Of a DNA stretch of 64,000 bases, positions 63,362 to 64,000 are shown piece by piece (the first letter of the stretch is position 1; every line of letters starts with the position of its first letter). A program made the translations under genes and the position numbers. The notes below the pieces were generated by a model, which saw only the letters and a list, made by a program, of their open reading frames with translations, was not told the DNA's origin and did not search any database. Origin of the DNA: Monoplex corrugatus (taxonomy: Eukaryota > Mollusca > Gastropoda > Littorinimorpha > Ranellidae); the NCBI GenBank assembly GCA_030674185.1, contig CM060307.1:73069699-73133698 (forward strand), in the 5' to 3' direction.

Positions 63362-64000
63362 AACAAACAGACACGTGTGTGCATGTGTGATTGTGAATGT
63401 GTGTGTGTGCGTGAGTGTGTCGTGCGTGCGTGTGTGAGTGTGTGTGTGTGCGGGGTGTGTGTATATATGTGTTTGTGCGTGTGCTGGTGTGTGTGTGTAT
63501 GTGTTTGTGCGTGTGCTGGTGTGTGTGTGTATGTGTGTGTGTATGTGTGTGTGCGTGTGAACGCGTTTACATATATCATTGTTTCTGTATTATATTGCAG
63601 GCTGCGTCTTGTAAATATGTATGTATGTAATGGGCAGCGAGTCCAAATGAGTTTGAAAAATATTGCCATACGATTACTAATAATTTTATGATTGATGATG
63701 AATGATGATGATGATGATGATCATCATCATCATCATCATCCATCGTCATCGTCGTCATCATCATCATCGTCGTCGTCGTCGTCATCAACATCATCATCGT
63801 CTCGTTGTCGTCGTCGTCGTCGTCATCATCACCGTTGTCGTCGTCATTGTCGTCACCAGCATCATCGTCGTCGTCGTCGTCATCGTCATCATCATCATCA
63901 CCATTAGTAGTAGTAATAGTAGTAGTAGTAGTACTATTGTTATTAATATTGTTATTATTATTAGTAGTAATATCATTATTATTGTTATCATCATACATAT
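63221..64000. repeat. (CA)n, (TG)n and (ATC/GTC)n arrays at the window end
   Basis: CA/GCAC at 63225-63360, TG at 63375-63560 (including a twice-repeated GTGTTTGTGCGTGTGCTGGT unit at 63465-63520), and a trinucleotide mosaic of ATC, GTC and AGT at 63690-63990. The complementary CA and TG arms could fold back. Open frames are repeat-derived. Confidence 0.92.

Overview
The window is eukaryotic nuclear DNA, most likely from a mollusc and probably a gastropod. It holds intron-rich genes with GT-AG splice sites, non-LTR retrotransposons, mariner and piggyBac-type elements, tRNA-derived SINEs and very many (TG)n, (CT)n and (ATC)n microsatellites. No bacterial operons, rRNA genes or CRISPR arrays were seen. 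Class Gastropoda is inferred from the texture and from two SINE families that look molluscan from memory; it is not proven.

Three host genes can be reconstructed exon by exon with matching splice phases. (1) Positions 199-7047, + strand: the 3' half (four exons) of a K+-dependent Na+/Ca2+ exchanger of the SLC24/NCKX family. Its 5' exons lie left of the window. (2) Positions 25244-34979, - strand: a complete CREB/CREM/ATF1-type bZIP transcription factor of 284 residues in six coding exons (Q1, P-box/KID with the PKA site RRPSY, Q2, bZIP). A splice acceptor lies two bases before the ATG, so the 5' UTR must be on a distal exon. A CpG-rich block at 41.2-41.7 kb with a perfect CRE palindrome is the best promoter candidate. 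(3) Positions 45225-53693, + strand: a complete INO80C (Ies6-like) chromatin-remodelling subunit of 230 residues in five exons, with a polyadenylation signal at 54996. Genes 2 and 3 are head to head.

Layout: NCKX exons and repeat-filled introns (0-7 kb). Repeat zone with a palindromic MITE, an unclassified repeat and a mariner piece (7.2-10 kb). A 5.5-kb decayed LINE with endonuclease, RT and RNase H on the - strand (10.2-15.8 kb). A long ORF-free stretch downstream of the CREB stop (16.6-25.2 kb), possibly partly its 3' UTR. The CREB gene with LINE, SINE and mariner insertions in its introns (25-41 kb). The intergenic SSR cluster (42-45 kb). INO80C (45-55 kb). A gene-free tail of satellites, SINEs, an RTE insertion and LINE fragments (55-64 kb).

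The mobile DNA is the most informative part for new biology. One CR1/L2-type LINE family occurs six times, each copy with its own (TG)n tract inside the 3' UTR. A palindrome-within-palindrome family with CCCTTTGACTCC ends and TTAA flanks occurs at least five times, and a paralogous empty site (57.1 kb) shows its insertion. A 756-bp piggyBac-like relic carries what looks like a transposase N-terminus. A 30-copy 41-bp minisatellite abuts, and appears to supply, the 3' splice site of an NCKX exon.
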